The notes beneath the pieces were generated by a model. That model was not told the DNA's origin. It did not search any database and saw only the letters and a program-made list of their open reading frames with translations. DNA of 64,000 bases, taken from NCBI RefSeq assembly GCF_024166365.1, contig NC_064825.1, positions 103,926,480 to 103,990,479 of the forward strand, read 5' to 3'. This stretch comes from Elephas maximus indicus (lineage: Eukaryota; Chordata; Mammalia; Proboscidea; Elephantidae). Of the stretch, positions 11,381 to 22,733 are shown one piece after another (within the stretch, counting starts at the first letter, position 1; each line of letters begins with the position of its first letter). A program made the translations under genes and the position numbers.

Positions 11381-13023
11381 AAGAAAGCAAGAGGCCATTA
11401 AAAAGACAGGAAAGAAAGAAAAGATTGTTAAACATAGAGTAGTTAAAAAGAAAGGAAGAAATGATGAAGTATAAGCTGAACCAAAAATTGCAAAGAGTGG
11501 CTTGAGAAGACAAAGTAAAGTATTATAATGAGATGTGCAATGGACTGGAGATAGAAAACCTAAAGGGAAGAACACAGGTGGCATTTCTCAAGCTAAAAGA
11601 ACTGAAGATTCAAGCCTCGAGTGCAATATTGAAGGATTCTACAGGGAAAATATTAAAGGAAGCAGAAAGCCTCAAAAGATGGCAGGAATACACAAAGTCA
11701 CTGTACCAAAAAGAAATGGTTGATGTTCATCTATTTCAGGAGGAAGCACAAGATCAAGGACATATAGTACCGAAGAAAGAGGTCCAAGATGCACTGAAGG
11801 TATTGGTGACGAACAAGTCTCCAGGAATACCAACTGAGATGTTTCAACAAACGGATGTAGAGCTGAAAGTGGATATTCATCTACACCAAGAAATTTGGAA
11901 GACAACTACCTAGCCAACTGACTGGAAGAGATCCATATTTGTACCCATTCCAAACAAAGGTGATCCTATGGAAGGGAGAAATTATCAAACGATATCATTA
12001 GTATCACACACAACCATCAGGATTTTATCTTTTCACCACACTTATTTGATCTCGATGCCTTCATCAAGATGGATTGACACAGTGGCTGTAACAATGGGCT
12101 CAAGAATAACAAAGATCGTGAGGATGGTGCAAGACTGGACAGTGTTTGTTCTGTTGTACATAGGGTTGCTGAACAAATAATCTGAGAAGCTGGACTATGT
12201 GAAGAAGAATGAGGAATCAGGATCGAAGGAAGGCTCATTAATAACCTGCAATATGCAGGTGACCCAAACTTGCTTGCTGAAAGTGAAGAGGACTTGAAGC
12301 ACTTACTGATGAAGATCAAAGACCACAGCCTTCAATGTGGATTACATCTCAAGATAAAGAAAACAAAAATCCGTACAACTGCACCAATAAGCAACATCAT
12401 GATAAAGGGTGAAAAGACTGAGGTTGTCAAAGATATCTTTTTACTTGGATCCACAACCAATGTCCATGGAAGCAGCAGTCCAGAAATCAAATGATGCATT
12501 GCATTGGGCAAATCTGCTGCAAAAGACTTTTTAAAGTGTTAAAAAGCTGAGATGTCACTTTAAGAACTAAGGTGCATCTGACCAAAGCCATGGTGTTTTT
12601 ACTCCCCTCATACGCATGAGAAGGCTGGACAGTGAATAAAGTAGATGGAAGAAGAATTGATACATTTGAATTAAGTTGTTGGCGCAGAATATTTATATCA
12701 TGGACTGCCAGAAGAACGATCAAATCTGTCTTGGAAAAAGGACAACCAGAATGCTTCTTAGAAGAAGAAAGGCAACAGTTTGTCTCACATTACTTTGAAC
12801 ATGTTATCAGGAAGAACCAAGCCCTGGAGAAGGATATCATACTTGGTAAAGAAGAGGGTCAGCAAAATAGAGGAATGCCTTCATCAAGATGGATTGACAC
12901 AGTGGCTGTAACAATGGGCTCACACATAACAAAGATTGTGATGATGGTACAGGACCAGGCAGTGTTTCATTTTATTGTAATAGGGTTGCTGTGAGTCAGA
13001 ACTGACTCAACGGCACCTAACAA

Positions 13024-13172
13024 CAACAAAATTTGGAAAGGAAAAAGTAAAACTATCCCTATTCTTAGATGATATAGTCCTATACGTAGAGAATGCCAAT
13101 GATTCCACAAGGAAACTACTAAGCTAATAGAAAAATTCAGCAGAGTAGCAGGATATAAGATCAACATACATG
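13024..13172 (+). mobile_element. L1 ORF2 fragment (RT catalytic region)
   Basis: 'aaactatccctattcttaga' then 'tgatatagtcctatacgtag' corresponds to the L1 [12 protein letters not shown] region with D for A-type drift. Short remnant directly after the RTE 3' end. Confidence 0.7.
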
Positions 13173-13175
13173 TTG

Positions 13176-13940
13176 TGGAGCCAACATGGCACTATAGACA
13201 GAAGTACTATGCCGTCCCTCAGCAACAAAGACTTGAAAACATAAATAAAATAGATACAAATGTTAACCCTGGAACCCTAAGCATGAAATGAAGGGATAAA
13301 GAACTAGATCAAGCACCAAAAGAAGAAAATGACAAAGAACAGAAAACTAGGAGAGCTACAAAGTGGAAGTCCCCTTCCAGCTAACATGGCACAGCTTTGC
13401 CATGTTGAAGTACAGTCACTAAAGACCCTGGACAGGGAGTAGGGGAAGGTAACTTCACAGAGCTCCCAACAGGAGACACAGCACCTGGCCCTGCACTGCC
13501 TCTGCCCCATCCTGATGGGCAATGCTGAGCCATCTGGTGAGACAGACGCCAGCTCATCACCACATCGGTTCCACTCAGCTCCTACTGGTCTGCTTGTTCA
13601 GTGCCATATTTTTGTTTGCTTTTTCTTTCATTTTCTTTTCTCATGCCCACCTGGCCCCATGAGCTGCCTCTGTCCCTTCTCAATGGTCCTTACCACACCA
13701 CTCTGCTAGGAAACCACCAGCACGCAGGCTCCCCACATCTGCCCCCAACTGCCTGCTGGCTTCTACCATGCTGCAATTTTTTTCTTTTGTTTCTCTCTTT
13801 TCTATCCCTCTTCCATCTAACTCCACACATCACATCCTCTCCCTTCCCTCCTGCCTCTCTGAACCACCTGCTGAATACCATGACCCAGAGAGGCAACTGT
13901 GTGGACCTCTGGAACCCTGGACCCCACCCTATTCCACACA
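13176..13940 (+). mobile_element. Probable L1 5' UTR (older relative of the full-length copy)
   Basis: Begins GGAGCCAACATGGCACTATA and continues 'ccctcagcaacaaagacttg', which lines up with the first ~60 bases of the L1 at 31730 (minus: 'gccaaggtggcggactaggt', then 'ccctcttgcaacaaagactc'). Downstream it is C/T-rich and moderately GC-rich without open frames that look like protein. Assignment rests on this one comparison. Confidence 0.55.
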
Positions 13941-14100
13941 TACTATGTGTAAGTCCATGTTCTAAGCTTTTTACATCGTCTCTTTTAATTATTACAATAA
14001 CACTCTGAGATAGATATCAATATTATCCCCATTTTACACAAGAGCAAACTGAGGCATAGAAAGGTTAAGCAACTGGCTGAAAATCTCAGGTTATTTACTA
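13936..14100 (-). mobile_element. MIR
   Basis: Complement of MIR: 'tactatgtgtaagtccatgt', 'ttatccccattttacacaag', 'gcaaactgaggcatagaaag', 'gttaagcaactggctgaaaa'. Confidence 0.75.
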
Positions 14101-15335
14101 TACTCTCTCTAGTAGGTGCCTGATAAATATCTGTAACATAGAATATAGGATTGTATGGAGATTATAGTGAACTTTTTGTTTGTAGTAATGATTTGGGCTA
14201 TTGTTTTAATTAGGTCATCAAGGTGTATTGAAAGAGTCAGAGGCTTCCTGACTGGACTAATAAATAACATATGCAGGAAATAGGTGAAGGAGAAAGTTCA
14301 GCAAATGAGGAAATATATGTTCATTTTATCTTTTTCTCCTGGGCACAAAGAAGCTGTATTTCCCAGTCCATCCAGGTGGAGCCTTGTTACTAATGGGTGG
14401 AAGTGGTGTACCTCAGGTCAGTCCTGGCCCCTAAAATGTCCCCAGTGATTCTTTATCTCTCTTTGCTCATTGGCTAGCCAGGAGTAGATGACCCAGCAGA
14501 GGGTCCTGAAGCCCCAGGTGACTGGATGCAGTGCAAGGTGGAATGGGCCTGTATCTGGGAGTCACAGCTTGGTGGAACACTGCCAGGAGACCTACCTGTT
14601 TAGGCATATTTGCTCTGGACTTAGTGTAAAAGAGAAAGTTTCATTAGTATTAAGCCACGGATATTTTGGGGGGCACTGTTTAATCATAGTATTTCTAACC
14701 CATCCCAATTAATTCAGGGGACTAATTAATGGAGTTCTTAGTGAATTTATCCAAAAAAAAAGAGGAATGGAAATGATGTGAGACACCTAGGAAGGGCTGG
14801 ATGAAGGACCATTTTGAGGATCATTACTCATGGGACTAGGATCTGTGCTAGGTAGGGTCCTTGCCACGCTACTGCCTGTTCCACAGGTCTGCACTGGTCA
14901 CCATCTTCTACCTCTATGGACAGGTCCCCACAATGCCCCCAGCCACCTAGAGAAATACTTTGGTCATTTCTGAGCCCAACAAACTTGAAACTGTTGAGTG
15001 AATGAATGATTAGTGGAGCTCTGCCACATCACAGAATGAGTGTAAGCCGCTGATGTTAATACCGGCTCTGCCTTATTATAAAACTGTGAAGAACGAAGGT
15101 GTTAATGGATGAGAACACCTTTTACAAAATCTAATGCACAAATAAGAAATAGCATGATTTCTGCTATTAACAGTCTTCAGCTATAGGCTGCCTCCGGGTT
15201 AAGTTGCTGGGAGTGCTGACAAGACTCCCTGACTCCAAATTCCTTTCCCAAAATGCATCATTGTATCTACTAGATTGACTGTACCATAATAGAAGGAGAC
15301 ATGATTTTTTTTTTTTTTTCCTGTTTGACACTCCT
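14101..15335. other. Unassigned intergenic sequence
   Basis: About 1.2 kb without recognised repeats or protein-like frames. A T-run lies at 15306-15320. Confidence 0.5.
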
Positions 15336-15346
15336 TATCCCCAAAC

Positions 15347-15514
15347 CCAGGAAACCCTGGTGGCGTAGTGGTTAAGAGCTATGGCTGCTAACCAAAAGGT
15401 CAGCAGTTTGAATTCACCAGGCACTACTTGGAAACCCTATGGGGCAGTTCTACTCTGTCCTAAAGCTTCGCTATGAGTCAGAATCAACTTGACAACAATG
15501 GTTTTTTTTTTTTG
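15347..15514 (+). mobile_element. AfroSINE, full length, with 11-bp target-site duplication
   Basis: GGAAACCCTGGTGGCGTAGT head, tRNA-like box region, body and tail GAATCAACTTGACAACAATG plus T-run. TATCCCCAAAC is present on both sides (15336-15346 and 15515-15525), marking a clean retroposition event. Confidence 0.95.
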
Positions 15515-15525
15515 TATCCCCAAAC

Positions 15526-16620
15526 TCTACTGTGCACAGTGTTCAACTCAAAGATGCTCAGTTCCTCTTGGATGGAGGATGGGCAGATGCCCAGGGAAGT
15601 GAAGTAACTTTGATGAAGCTACAGATTTCCTGAGATGGGCTTTAGCTCTTGATTTCAACCTTTAATCTCTGGAAAACTTCATTGGGCTGCTATTCTCTTC
15701 TTTTTAAAATGAGAGATTTGATCTATATAAATTCTCAAATGTTCAAACCTGATTTTGTATTCTACAATTTTGAGAATAATTAAATAAGTTGCCTAGAGTT
15801 TCATTTTTATACACCCTCTGGGCAACACATGACCGAAGGAGGAAGTAGAAAATGCATGGGTCATCCCAGAACCAGGTGGTACTGTGTGGTAGCGTGCTAA
15901 GCTTTAGAGCCAAGCCTCCTAGGACATCATTTGACAGTGGGGACGCTGGAAAAGTGACAGGGAGAGAAGGATCACTGGGTGCTCAGGAGAAGGTAGGTAG
16001 GACAGATGAACGGAGACTTTTGGAAGAGATTAAGATTCACGATTTAAGAATGACAGTGAGTCTTCCAACATTCTAGACATGATAGCAGAATTCAGCTTTA
16101 GGGTAAGCACTACCATTTTCTTAGGAAAACATTTTCATAACCCTTTGATTTCTATAAAGGGATGGCCCGGAGTCTCTCTGGAGAAGTTGAGGCAAAGAAG
16201 AACTAAGCTGTGCTGCATGATAAAGTAAAAAGGTGACTCGTAGGGTGGAAAAGTTATAATGTTGTGAACTGATTTTTGCTTGCTTCAAGGAGTTCGATAG
16301 AGGTATTTTGGGCTCTGGATTGGGGAAAGAGAGGATCTGGCAAATGGGATGGGGCCCTTGCAGAAGTAGGCCCCAAGAGATTGTGACAGCCTGGTCCAGA
16401 AGCTCCTTTCCTTGTGATGTGGCTAATGGACACGAGGAGCCCTGTGCCTGATATTAAATTTTAAGATTTCCTTTTCATTACTATACTTCCTTCATGTTAT
16501 CCTCAGGGCATATTACTGGGCCAGGTGTTGTTATGCTGAAGAGGATGAAGGGAGGGGCTGGAGTGGCATAGAGAAGTGGTGATTAGATGCCTAGATTCAC
16601 ATGGTTAGAGAAGAGTGACA
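15526..16620. other. Unassigned intergenic sequence
   Basis: No gene and no recognised repeat in about 1.1 kb. Confidence 0.5.
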
Positions 16621-16662
16621 TTGATAATGATAATGATGGTGATGTTAATAATGGTAGTAGTA
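16621..16662 (+). repeat. Imperfect (GATAAT/GGTAGT) simple repeat
   Basis: TTGATAATGATAATGATGGT followed by further trinucleotide-like repeats; low complexity. Confidence 0.75.
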
Positions 16663-16830
16663 ATACCAAGTACTTACATAGCAATTGCCAAGTGTCAGAA
16701 ATTGGCCTAAGCATTTTATACATACGATCTTATTTTATTCTCATAATTGCCTAATGTGATAGGTACTATTTTTAGCACCATTTTACAGATGAGGAAACTG
16801 AGGCACATAGGCCAAAGGGTAAATTGTTTT
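16663..16830 (-). mobile_element. MIR
   Basis: Complement of MIR: 'aagcattttatacatacgat', 'ataggtactatttttagcac', 'ttttacagatgaggaaactg', 'aggcacataggccaaagggt'. Confidence 0.8.
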
Positions 16831-18145
16831 TCCAAAAGGAAAACCTGGAGCAGAAATATGAAGGTGAATGATTTTCTGTGGGCATCTAAGATGGGAAGTT
16901 GAGCTGTTTACAGTATTTGGATAGTAACATAAACTGTGACACTGAAAGGCTGGAACTCCTGGGCCCACAGATTGAGCGCTTGTGACAAACTTTGTCCACT
17001 TCTCCATATTACCACACCCTGGCCCTGGGCCACACTCAGTTGAGTCAGTGACCTCTGAGGCAGAGTCTCCTAGGATTACCATATTTAAATCACTGGTCCA
17101 GTGCCAACTTTCTCCAACTTGTGGGGAAGAAGGAGGTGGTTCCTTTCAGGAGAAGCCTCCCCAGCTTCAGATACTCAGGGAGGACACACTTGCAATTTAT
17201 ACCAGTTTTCAGGGCAGGAAAGACAATGGTATCAGGGGGCTCCCAATCTGGTTGGGTCAAATATTTAGTGTCTTTAGCCAAGAGGTCTGACATCAGGACA
17301 CTGGAGCTGGAATCATCTAGGGGACAGAGCAGCCATGTCTTTCCCTCACCCTCCTTCTCATTCTGACTCCAGAGGGCCAGCAAAGTAGGGAGTGGGACTG
17401 AGATCCGGTGCAGGTGAGTTAGTTGTTACAGTGGTTGCAACATAGGCAAAAGTCAAAATTTCAACTTGTATTTCAGAAATTTTTAATCCTTCAGATTTTT
17501 TCTAGAGCAAATTTTCCAAGGAAGAGGATAAAACTGTACATCATTGAAGTCCTTCGAGTTGACTGCTCAAGTAAGTTATCCTTCATTGTTGATGTCATTT
17601 CCATTAAATTCAAATTTTCTATTGTTTTCTATGTTAAAACACAATGAAAATAACTTCGGTTTGACTCGGTACTGACTCTAAATTCATCTTTCTCTTTGCT
17701 GAATTTTAATTGATATATCTAAAATCCTACTTTATACTTGAGATCAGAGTTTGAATTGAGGAAAAAAAAAAAGGACCACATGTTGGTGATACTAACATGT
17801 AACTACTTATATTTTTTCCTGGAGTTTTTTAGTGTCCACAGTCTGTTCGTGTATTTTCTTATCTGTCTTCCTAACTCCCTTCAGAGACAGGGAGACCAAG
17901 TATTAAGGTAATCCCTGTTTTATAAATGAAGAAATTGAAGCTCGTATTGGCTAGGTGGAGGGGCTGGGGCCTTCATGGCTTGATGGCCATTTTGGAGTTT
18001 CTGGGTCCAATGGCACTAAGAACCTGCCATTGGATTTAGAGACTGAATCTTCTAATCCAGTGTTGTGAATCCCCCACCCATTTGGAATTGAGTTAAAATT
18101 CTTTCACCAAGATTTTTTAACCTGTCCTCTGCTACGACGTCCACC
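16831..18145. other. Unassigned intergenic sequence
   Basis: No convincing gene. A short MIR-like core ('ttataaatgaagaaattgaa') lies near 17920. The rest is unrecognised. Confidence 0.5.
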
Positions 18146-18345
18146 CCCAGTTGCTGCAGAGTTGATTCTGACTCATGGCGATCCCCTGTGTGTCAGAGTA
18201 GAACTATGCTCCATAGGTTTCAATGACTGATTTTTTTGGAAGTAGCTTGCCAGGCTTTTTTCCAAGGCACCTCTAGGTGGACTCGAACTTCCAACCTTTC
18301 TGTTAGCAGTGGAGGGTGTTACCCACTTGCGTCATCACTCAAGGA
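18146..18345 (-). mobile_element. AfroSINE, long-body variant
   Basis: Complement: 'cagttgctgcagagttgatt', 'ggaagtagcttgccaggctt', 'ccaaggcacctctaggtgga' and a decayed head at the right. Confidence 0.8.
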
Positions 18346-18374
18346 AATAAGATATAAAAAAAAAGAAAAAAAGA

Positions 18375-18560
18375 TATAGCTGTAGTCAAATCCTGGCTTT
18401 ACTTCTTACTAGACTTGGGACAGTAGGTACAAGAACAAATTTTACCGATATTTAATTTCACCACCTCTAAGAAGGGAAAAATAAGACCTACTTTTCAGTT
18501 TCATTGCAATGATGAAACACTATGATGCATAATAAAGTGCTTAGTATACATTCAGATAGA
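18375..18560 (+). mobile_element. MIR, diverged
   Basis: 'tcaaatcctggctttacttc', 'ttcaccacctctaagaaggg' and the tail 'aataaagtgcttagtataca'. Confidence 0.6.
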
Positions 18561-18719
18561 CCACTTAGATAGACATAAAGATGTCTATCAGTTCTGTAGA
18601 TGCTTTGGCAAGAAATCTCCAGAAAGGAGACTTGCCACCAATCTGAGAGGCTGAGAGATATTGATCATACACTAAATTACTTCTCAGTTTGCTCTAAATA
18701 GCTCCCTATAGAATGAATA

Positions 18720-19290
18720 GACAATTTCCAAAAGACAGAATATACTGGTTAGAAAAATATAGGAAGTTGTTCATCATCAGTAATGGTCAACAAATGCAAA
18801 TTAAAAATAAGACAAAATTTAGCAACAACAACAAAACTTGAGGTCCACTACTGGCTAGAGTGAAGAAGTAAGTAATCCATTACATTTTGTTGATAACAAT
18901 GTAAATTGGTAGTGACCTTTTGGAAATAGATATCAAAAGCCTTTAAAATATCTCTGCTTTTTCATGCAGTATATATCTCAAGAAATCATCCTAGGGATCC
19001 AGAAATAACTTGGTGTATGATTAGGTTCTCTGTGATACAGAAACAACGGCTCATTGTTAGATATGTCCACTTGACAGAATAATATACAGTCATTAGAAAA
19101 TGCTTTTAAAGAGTTTATAATGATATTGGGAGATGCTTAAAGTCATAATATTGATCAGGATAATATATTAAATATGTAGTATGATTTCAAACGTAAAATA
19201 AGAAGTGAAGAAAATCTATGTATGGAAAAAATAATGGAGTAAAATGCATAAGAAGTTTTTCTTTTTGGGTGGCAGAACTAAGAGTAACCT
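18720..19290 (+). mobile_element. Old L1 ORF2 3'-region
   Basis: 'gtcaacaaatgcaaattaaa', 'gttgataacaatgtaaattg' and 'ttagaaaatgcttttaaaga' follow the order of the old-L1 ORF2 C-terminal region. Strongly diverged; boundaries uncertain. Confidence 0.5.
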
Positions 19291-19464
19291 CTTTTAAATA
19301 TTGTCTAAACTCTCTCTAGTCACCATGGCTTGTCTTTATAATTACTTTCCTCCATTTTTTCCTTAGAAGTTCTGCTGATGCACCACCTTGGCCAAAACCA
19401 GAGCTAGCAAATATGTCTTCCCTTTTGTTCCTTTTTGGCTTTCTCTGGGCTGAATGATCTGGGT

Positions 19465-19600
19465 TCTGAGAGGAGACAGTGTGGTCTAGGCGGAGGGTAC
19501 AGATTTGGGAGTCAGAAGACATGGGGTCAATGTCAGATGTCTCAAAACCTAGCTTCTGTGACATGGGACAAGTCACTTAACCTCTTAGACCAAAGTGTTA
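19465..19600 (+). mobile_element. MIR fragment
   Basis: 'gacagtgtggtctaggcgga', 'agatttgggagtcagaagac', 'tgacatgggacaagtcactt', 'aacctctta': the classical MIR 5' half and core. Confidence 0.75.
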
Positions 19601-20305
19601 GCATTTATATACCAAAGGAGTTTGGACAAAATTACCACAAAAACACTTTCCTTAATGGCAAAAATGGGAAGCAATGGCTTGAGGAATTCTCTACAGCCTA
19701 CAAATGGATGAGACCCCTTATTCAGTTTTTGAACCCGGGTCACTTAGGATTGTGGGAGATTTCCAAGTCAGAGAAGAGATTATGAAATCATAGATTTTCT
19801 CACTGCATTTTTTCTTCCTGCAGAAACTGTCTTTAATCTTATATAGGCATTTAACACATACATCAATCAAAGCAGAAGGGGGTGGACCAGATGATGAGGG
19901 AGAATGGACAGATGGCCTGTTAAGAATCCTGTTGGTTCTATAAATCTGGCATGGCATGTTAGGAAACAATAATTCTGGTAGGATGCTATCAGCCCCCTTA
20001 GATCCAGTCATTGTAACTTCCCTATATTTTTTTGTTAGTTTTTATTCATTTTGCAAATACTCATTAGACACTGCTCTAGGTCTGGAAATACAGATATTAA
20101 ATGCATGGAATTTCTGCTTTCAAGATACTCCAAGTATAGAGTGGCAGGTTGAAGAGAGACCAATACAACATGTTAAGAAATCTGGGTGCTGGAAATCTGG
20201 GTGTAGAAATACATTGGAAGGTCTTGTAATCTAGCCTGAGGTGGGTAAGGAAGGCTTCCATGTGGAGAAGACATTTGAACTTAGTTTTGAAGGATGTGTA
20301 AGAGT
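19601..20305. other. Mostly unassigned; L2-like piece near 20040-20200
   Basis: 'tttgcaaatactcattagac', 'actgctctaggtctggaaat' and 'acagatattaaatgcatgga' resemble the complement of an L2-type 3' region. The remainder is unrecognised. Confidence 0.4.
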
Positions 20306-20309
20306 AAGC

Positions 20310-20367
20310 TAGCCTTTTGGTTAGGAGTGCACTGGATTAGCTGTTTACACCACCCAGGGACTCCACT
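20310..20367 (-). mobile_element. AfroSINE head fragment
   Basis: 'ccttttggttaggagtgcac' then 'acaccacccagggactcc' is the complement of an AfroSINE head. The rest is missing. Confidence 0.6.
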
Positions 20368-20726
20368 GTTGTAATAGGTATGCATAATTAGTGTACATTG
20401 CAGTAATTGGTACACTTTTAAAATAGCTTCAGGTCCAAAACTGTACCCTGCTTTTGCATTTCCTTTTTGGAAATGTTTCTGGCATTTAGGTTTTTTTTTT
20501 TTTCTTTTTTTCAGGTCTATTCTCTTTCTTCTCTTCCTCAGTTTACTCTTTCTTCTCTCTCATTCACCCACCCACTCAGACACACACTTGTTATATTGTG
20601 TTTAACGTTTTTTTTTTTTTTTTTTGAGCAGGAGTGTGTGTCTTTTTATGTCAGCTAAGTCTACCATATTGCAGGAGATAATATTATTTTAGGAAACAAT
20701 TTGGTCATATGTACGAATGTATAGGA
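20368..20726. other. Unassigned, with two long T-runs
   Basis: T-rich tracts at about 20489-20512 and 20608-20626. No gene seen. Confidence 0.5.
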
Positions 20727-21462
20727 GAACTTGAAGCACTTACTGATGAAGATCAAAGACTACAGCCTTCAGTACGGATTACACTTCAACATAAAGAAAA
20801 CAAAAATCATCACAACTGGACCAACAAGCAACATCATGATAAATGGAGAAAAGACTGAAGTTGTCAAGAACTTCATTTTACTTGGATCCACAACCAACAC
20901 CCATGGAAACAGCAGTCAAGAAATTAAGCGATGCATTGCATTTGGGAATATCTGCTGCAAAAGACCTCTTTAAAGTGTTAAAAAGCAAAGATGTCACCTT
21001 GAGGCCTAAGGTACACCTGACCCAAGCCATGGCATTTTCAATTGTCTCATATGCATGTGAAAACTGGACAACAAATCAGGAAGACCAAAGAAGAATTGAT
21101 TCTTTATGAATTCTGGTGTTGGCGAAGAATATTATGTATCATGGACTTCCAGAATAACAAACAAATCTGTCTTGGAAGAAGTGCAGCCAGAATGTTCCTT
21201 AGAAGTGAGAATGTTGAGACTTCATCTTAGGTTCTTTGGGCATGTTATTGGGAGGGACCAGTCCCTGGAGAAGGGCTTTTTAAAGTAGAGGGTCAGCGAA
21301 AAGGGGAAGATTCTCGATGAGGTGGAATGACACAGTGGTTGCAACAATGGACTCAAACATAGCAACAGCTATGAGGGTGGCATAGGACCGTGCAGCATTT
21401 CATTCTGTTGTACATGGGGTTGCTATGAGTTGGAACAGACTCGACGGAACCTAACAACAATG
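20727..21462 (+). mobile_element. RTE-clade LINE, 5'-truncated 3' part
   Basis: Starts in the RT C-terminal region (GAACTTGAAGCACTTACTGA) and runs to the 3' end (GAACCTAACAACAATGACG). Fragments of the frame read HFNIKKTKIITTGPTSNIMI and EEVQPECSLEVRMLRLHL. Relatively little diverged but with frame breaks. Confidence 0.9.
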
Positions 21463-21527
21463 ACGATAGTCATGTTCATGTTCTAGTGTTCTGATTTGTT
21501 TACCTTTATTGCAGCATATATATATGA

Positions 21528-21732
21528 AAGCAGCACTGGTGGTGCAAACAGTTAAGTGCTCAGTTGCTAACTGAAAAGTTGGTCGTTCAAACTCATCCAG
21601 TGGCTCTGTAGGAGGAAGACCTGGCGACATGCTCCTGTAAAGATTACAGCCAAGAGAACCCTATGGGACAGTTCTTCTCTGTCACATGGGGTCGTTGTCA
21701 GTTGAAATCGGCTTGACAGCACCTAACAACAA
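21528..21732 (+). mobile_element. AfroSINE, long-body variant, RTE-like tail
   Basis: 'gcagcactggtggtgcaaac' head, 'gtaaagattacagccaagag' middle block, and the tail 'cggcttgacagcacctaaca' ACAA, which is the RTE 3' terminus rather than the usual GGGTTT tail. It sits within an L1 3'-end remnant. Confidence 0.8.
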
Positions 21733-21744
21733 ATCCGTATACAA

Positions 21745-22022
21745 ATATATGTAACAAAACATTTCAACAGTCTTCACAAGTATAGTTCAATGGCATTAAT
21801 TATGTTCATCATGTTTTTTCAACTCTTATCTGTCCTCAAATTATATAATCACCCTTAACAGAAGGTCAGTGTCCCCTAAGCTTTGAGTTCTTTCTTCCTT
21901 CCTACCACCTGCCCCTGGAAACCACTAATAGACTTTGGTCTCTATATACTTGCCTGCTCTAGATATTTCATGTAAGTGGAATGATACAATATTTGCATAT
22001 TTGTAACTGATTTATAGTAAAG
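21745..22022 (-). mobile_element. Old L1 3' end
   Basis: Complement of an L1M-type 3' UTR: 'atgtaacaaaacatttcaac', 'cctggaaaccactaatagac', 'ctctagatatttcatgtaag', 'tggaatgatacaatatttgc'. Confidence 0.7.
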
Positions 22023-22034
22023 TATCACAAATGA

Positions 22035-22193
22035 GGAAGCCCTGGTGGCGTAGTGGTTAAGTACCAAGAGGTCGGCAGTTCGAATCTGCCAGGCGCTCCT
22101 TGGAAACTCTATGGGGCAGTTCTATTCTGTCCTATGGGGTCGCTCTGAGTCAGAATCGACTCGATGGCAGTGGGTTTGGTTTTTTTTTTGGCT
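22035..22193 (+). mobile_element. AfroSINE, young-looking, with 12-bp target-site duplication
   Basis: GGAAGCCCTGGTGGCGTAGT head, slightly shortened box A region, body close to consensus and tail GAATCGACTCGATGGCAGTG plus T-run. TATCACAAATGA flanks it at 22023-22034 and 22194-22205. Confidence 0.95.
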
Positions 22194-22205
22194 TATCACA
22201 AATGA

Positions 22206-22640
22206 AAGATTTTTGGTGTAGCAAAATTTTGGAAAAAACCTAGATGTTTAACAACACTTCGTAGTAGATCAGTAAATCACAGCGTAGTTTGTTTATGAAC
22301 CTTATAACCCATTGCTGCTGGGTCAATTTCAACACATAGTGTCCTATAGGACAGAGCAGAACTGCCCCAGAGGGTTACCAAAGAGCACCTGTTGAATTCT
22401 AACTGTTGACCTTTGGTTAACAGCCAAACACTTAACCACTGTGCCACCAGGGCTCCATGGACCATTATACAGATATAAAAAGAATGATGGCTATAAAAAA
22501 ATGATGATTGCAAAACTTACAAACACCATGGAAAGCAACATGGGAAACGCTTATGACATAAATGTATGGAAAATTCAGAATACAACACTGTATGCTATAT
22601 AAAATTATCAAATGCTATACCTTTCTTGACAATAAGCTAG
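22206..22640 (+). mobile_element. Old L1 ORF2 3'-region, split by an AfroSINE
   Basis: 'aattttggaaaaaacctaga', then after the inserted SINE 'gaccattatacagatataaa', 'aagaatgatggctataaaaa' and 'aaagcaacatgggaaacgct' follow the old-L1 ORF2 end. Diverged. Confidence 0.55.
22299..22458 (-). mobile_element. AfroSINE inside an old L1
   Basis: Complement copy from 'ataacccattgctgctgggt' to 'actgtgccaccagggctcc'. Confidence 0.9.
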
Positions 22641-22733
22641 AAATAAAACAGAAAACTGAGTCTCTTTGAGGTAGTAACAGAATTTTCTTGGGCCCCTAGG
22701 TAAATCTCCTTTCACCCAAGCAGCTTAGGATTC

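Larger units (their letters stand above)
10320..13023 (+). mobile_element. RTE-clade LINE, long rearranged copy
   Basis: Spans the apurinic-type endonuclease (ITGDWN-like motif at about 10553-10571), the linker, RT and the 3' end (13006-13023, GGCACCTAACAACAACAA). It carries a 147-bp tandem duplication (10735-11016), an antisense AfroSINE (11221-11380) and a displaced 3'-end segment in mid-element (about 12050-12172). Much of RT between 12000 and 12180 is replaced or deleted. Many stops; inactive. It is flanked on both sides by L1 pieces. Confidence 0.85.

Noticed and set aside
13601-14008. 135-codon plus-strand frame, hydrophobic
   Set aside because: C/T-rich sequence in a probable L1 5' UTR running into a MIR. 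The hydrophobicity follows from the T-rich composition.
16982-17290. 102-codon plus-strand frame with a second one in another frame nearby
   Set aside because: No similarity to a known family, no clear codon bias and overlapping frames on both strands; chance openness in moderately GC-rich sequence.
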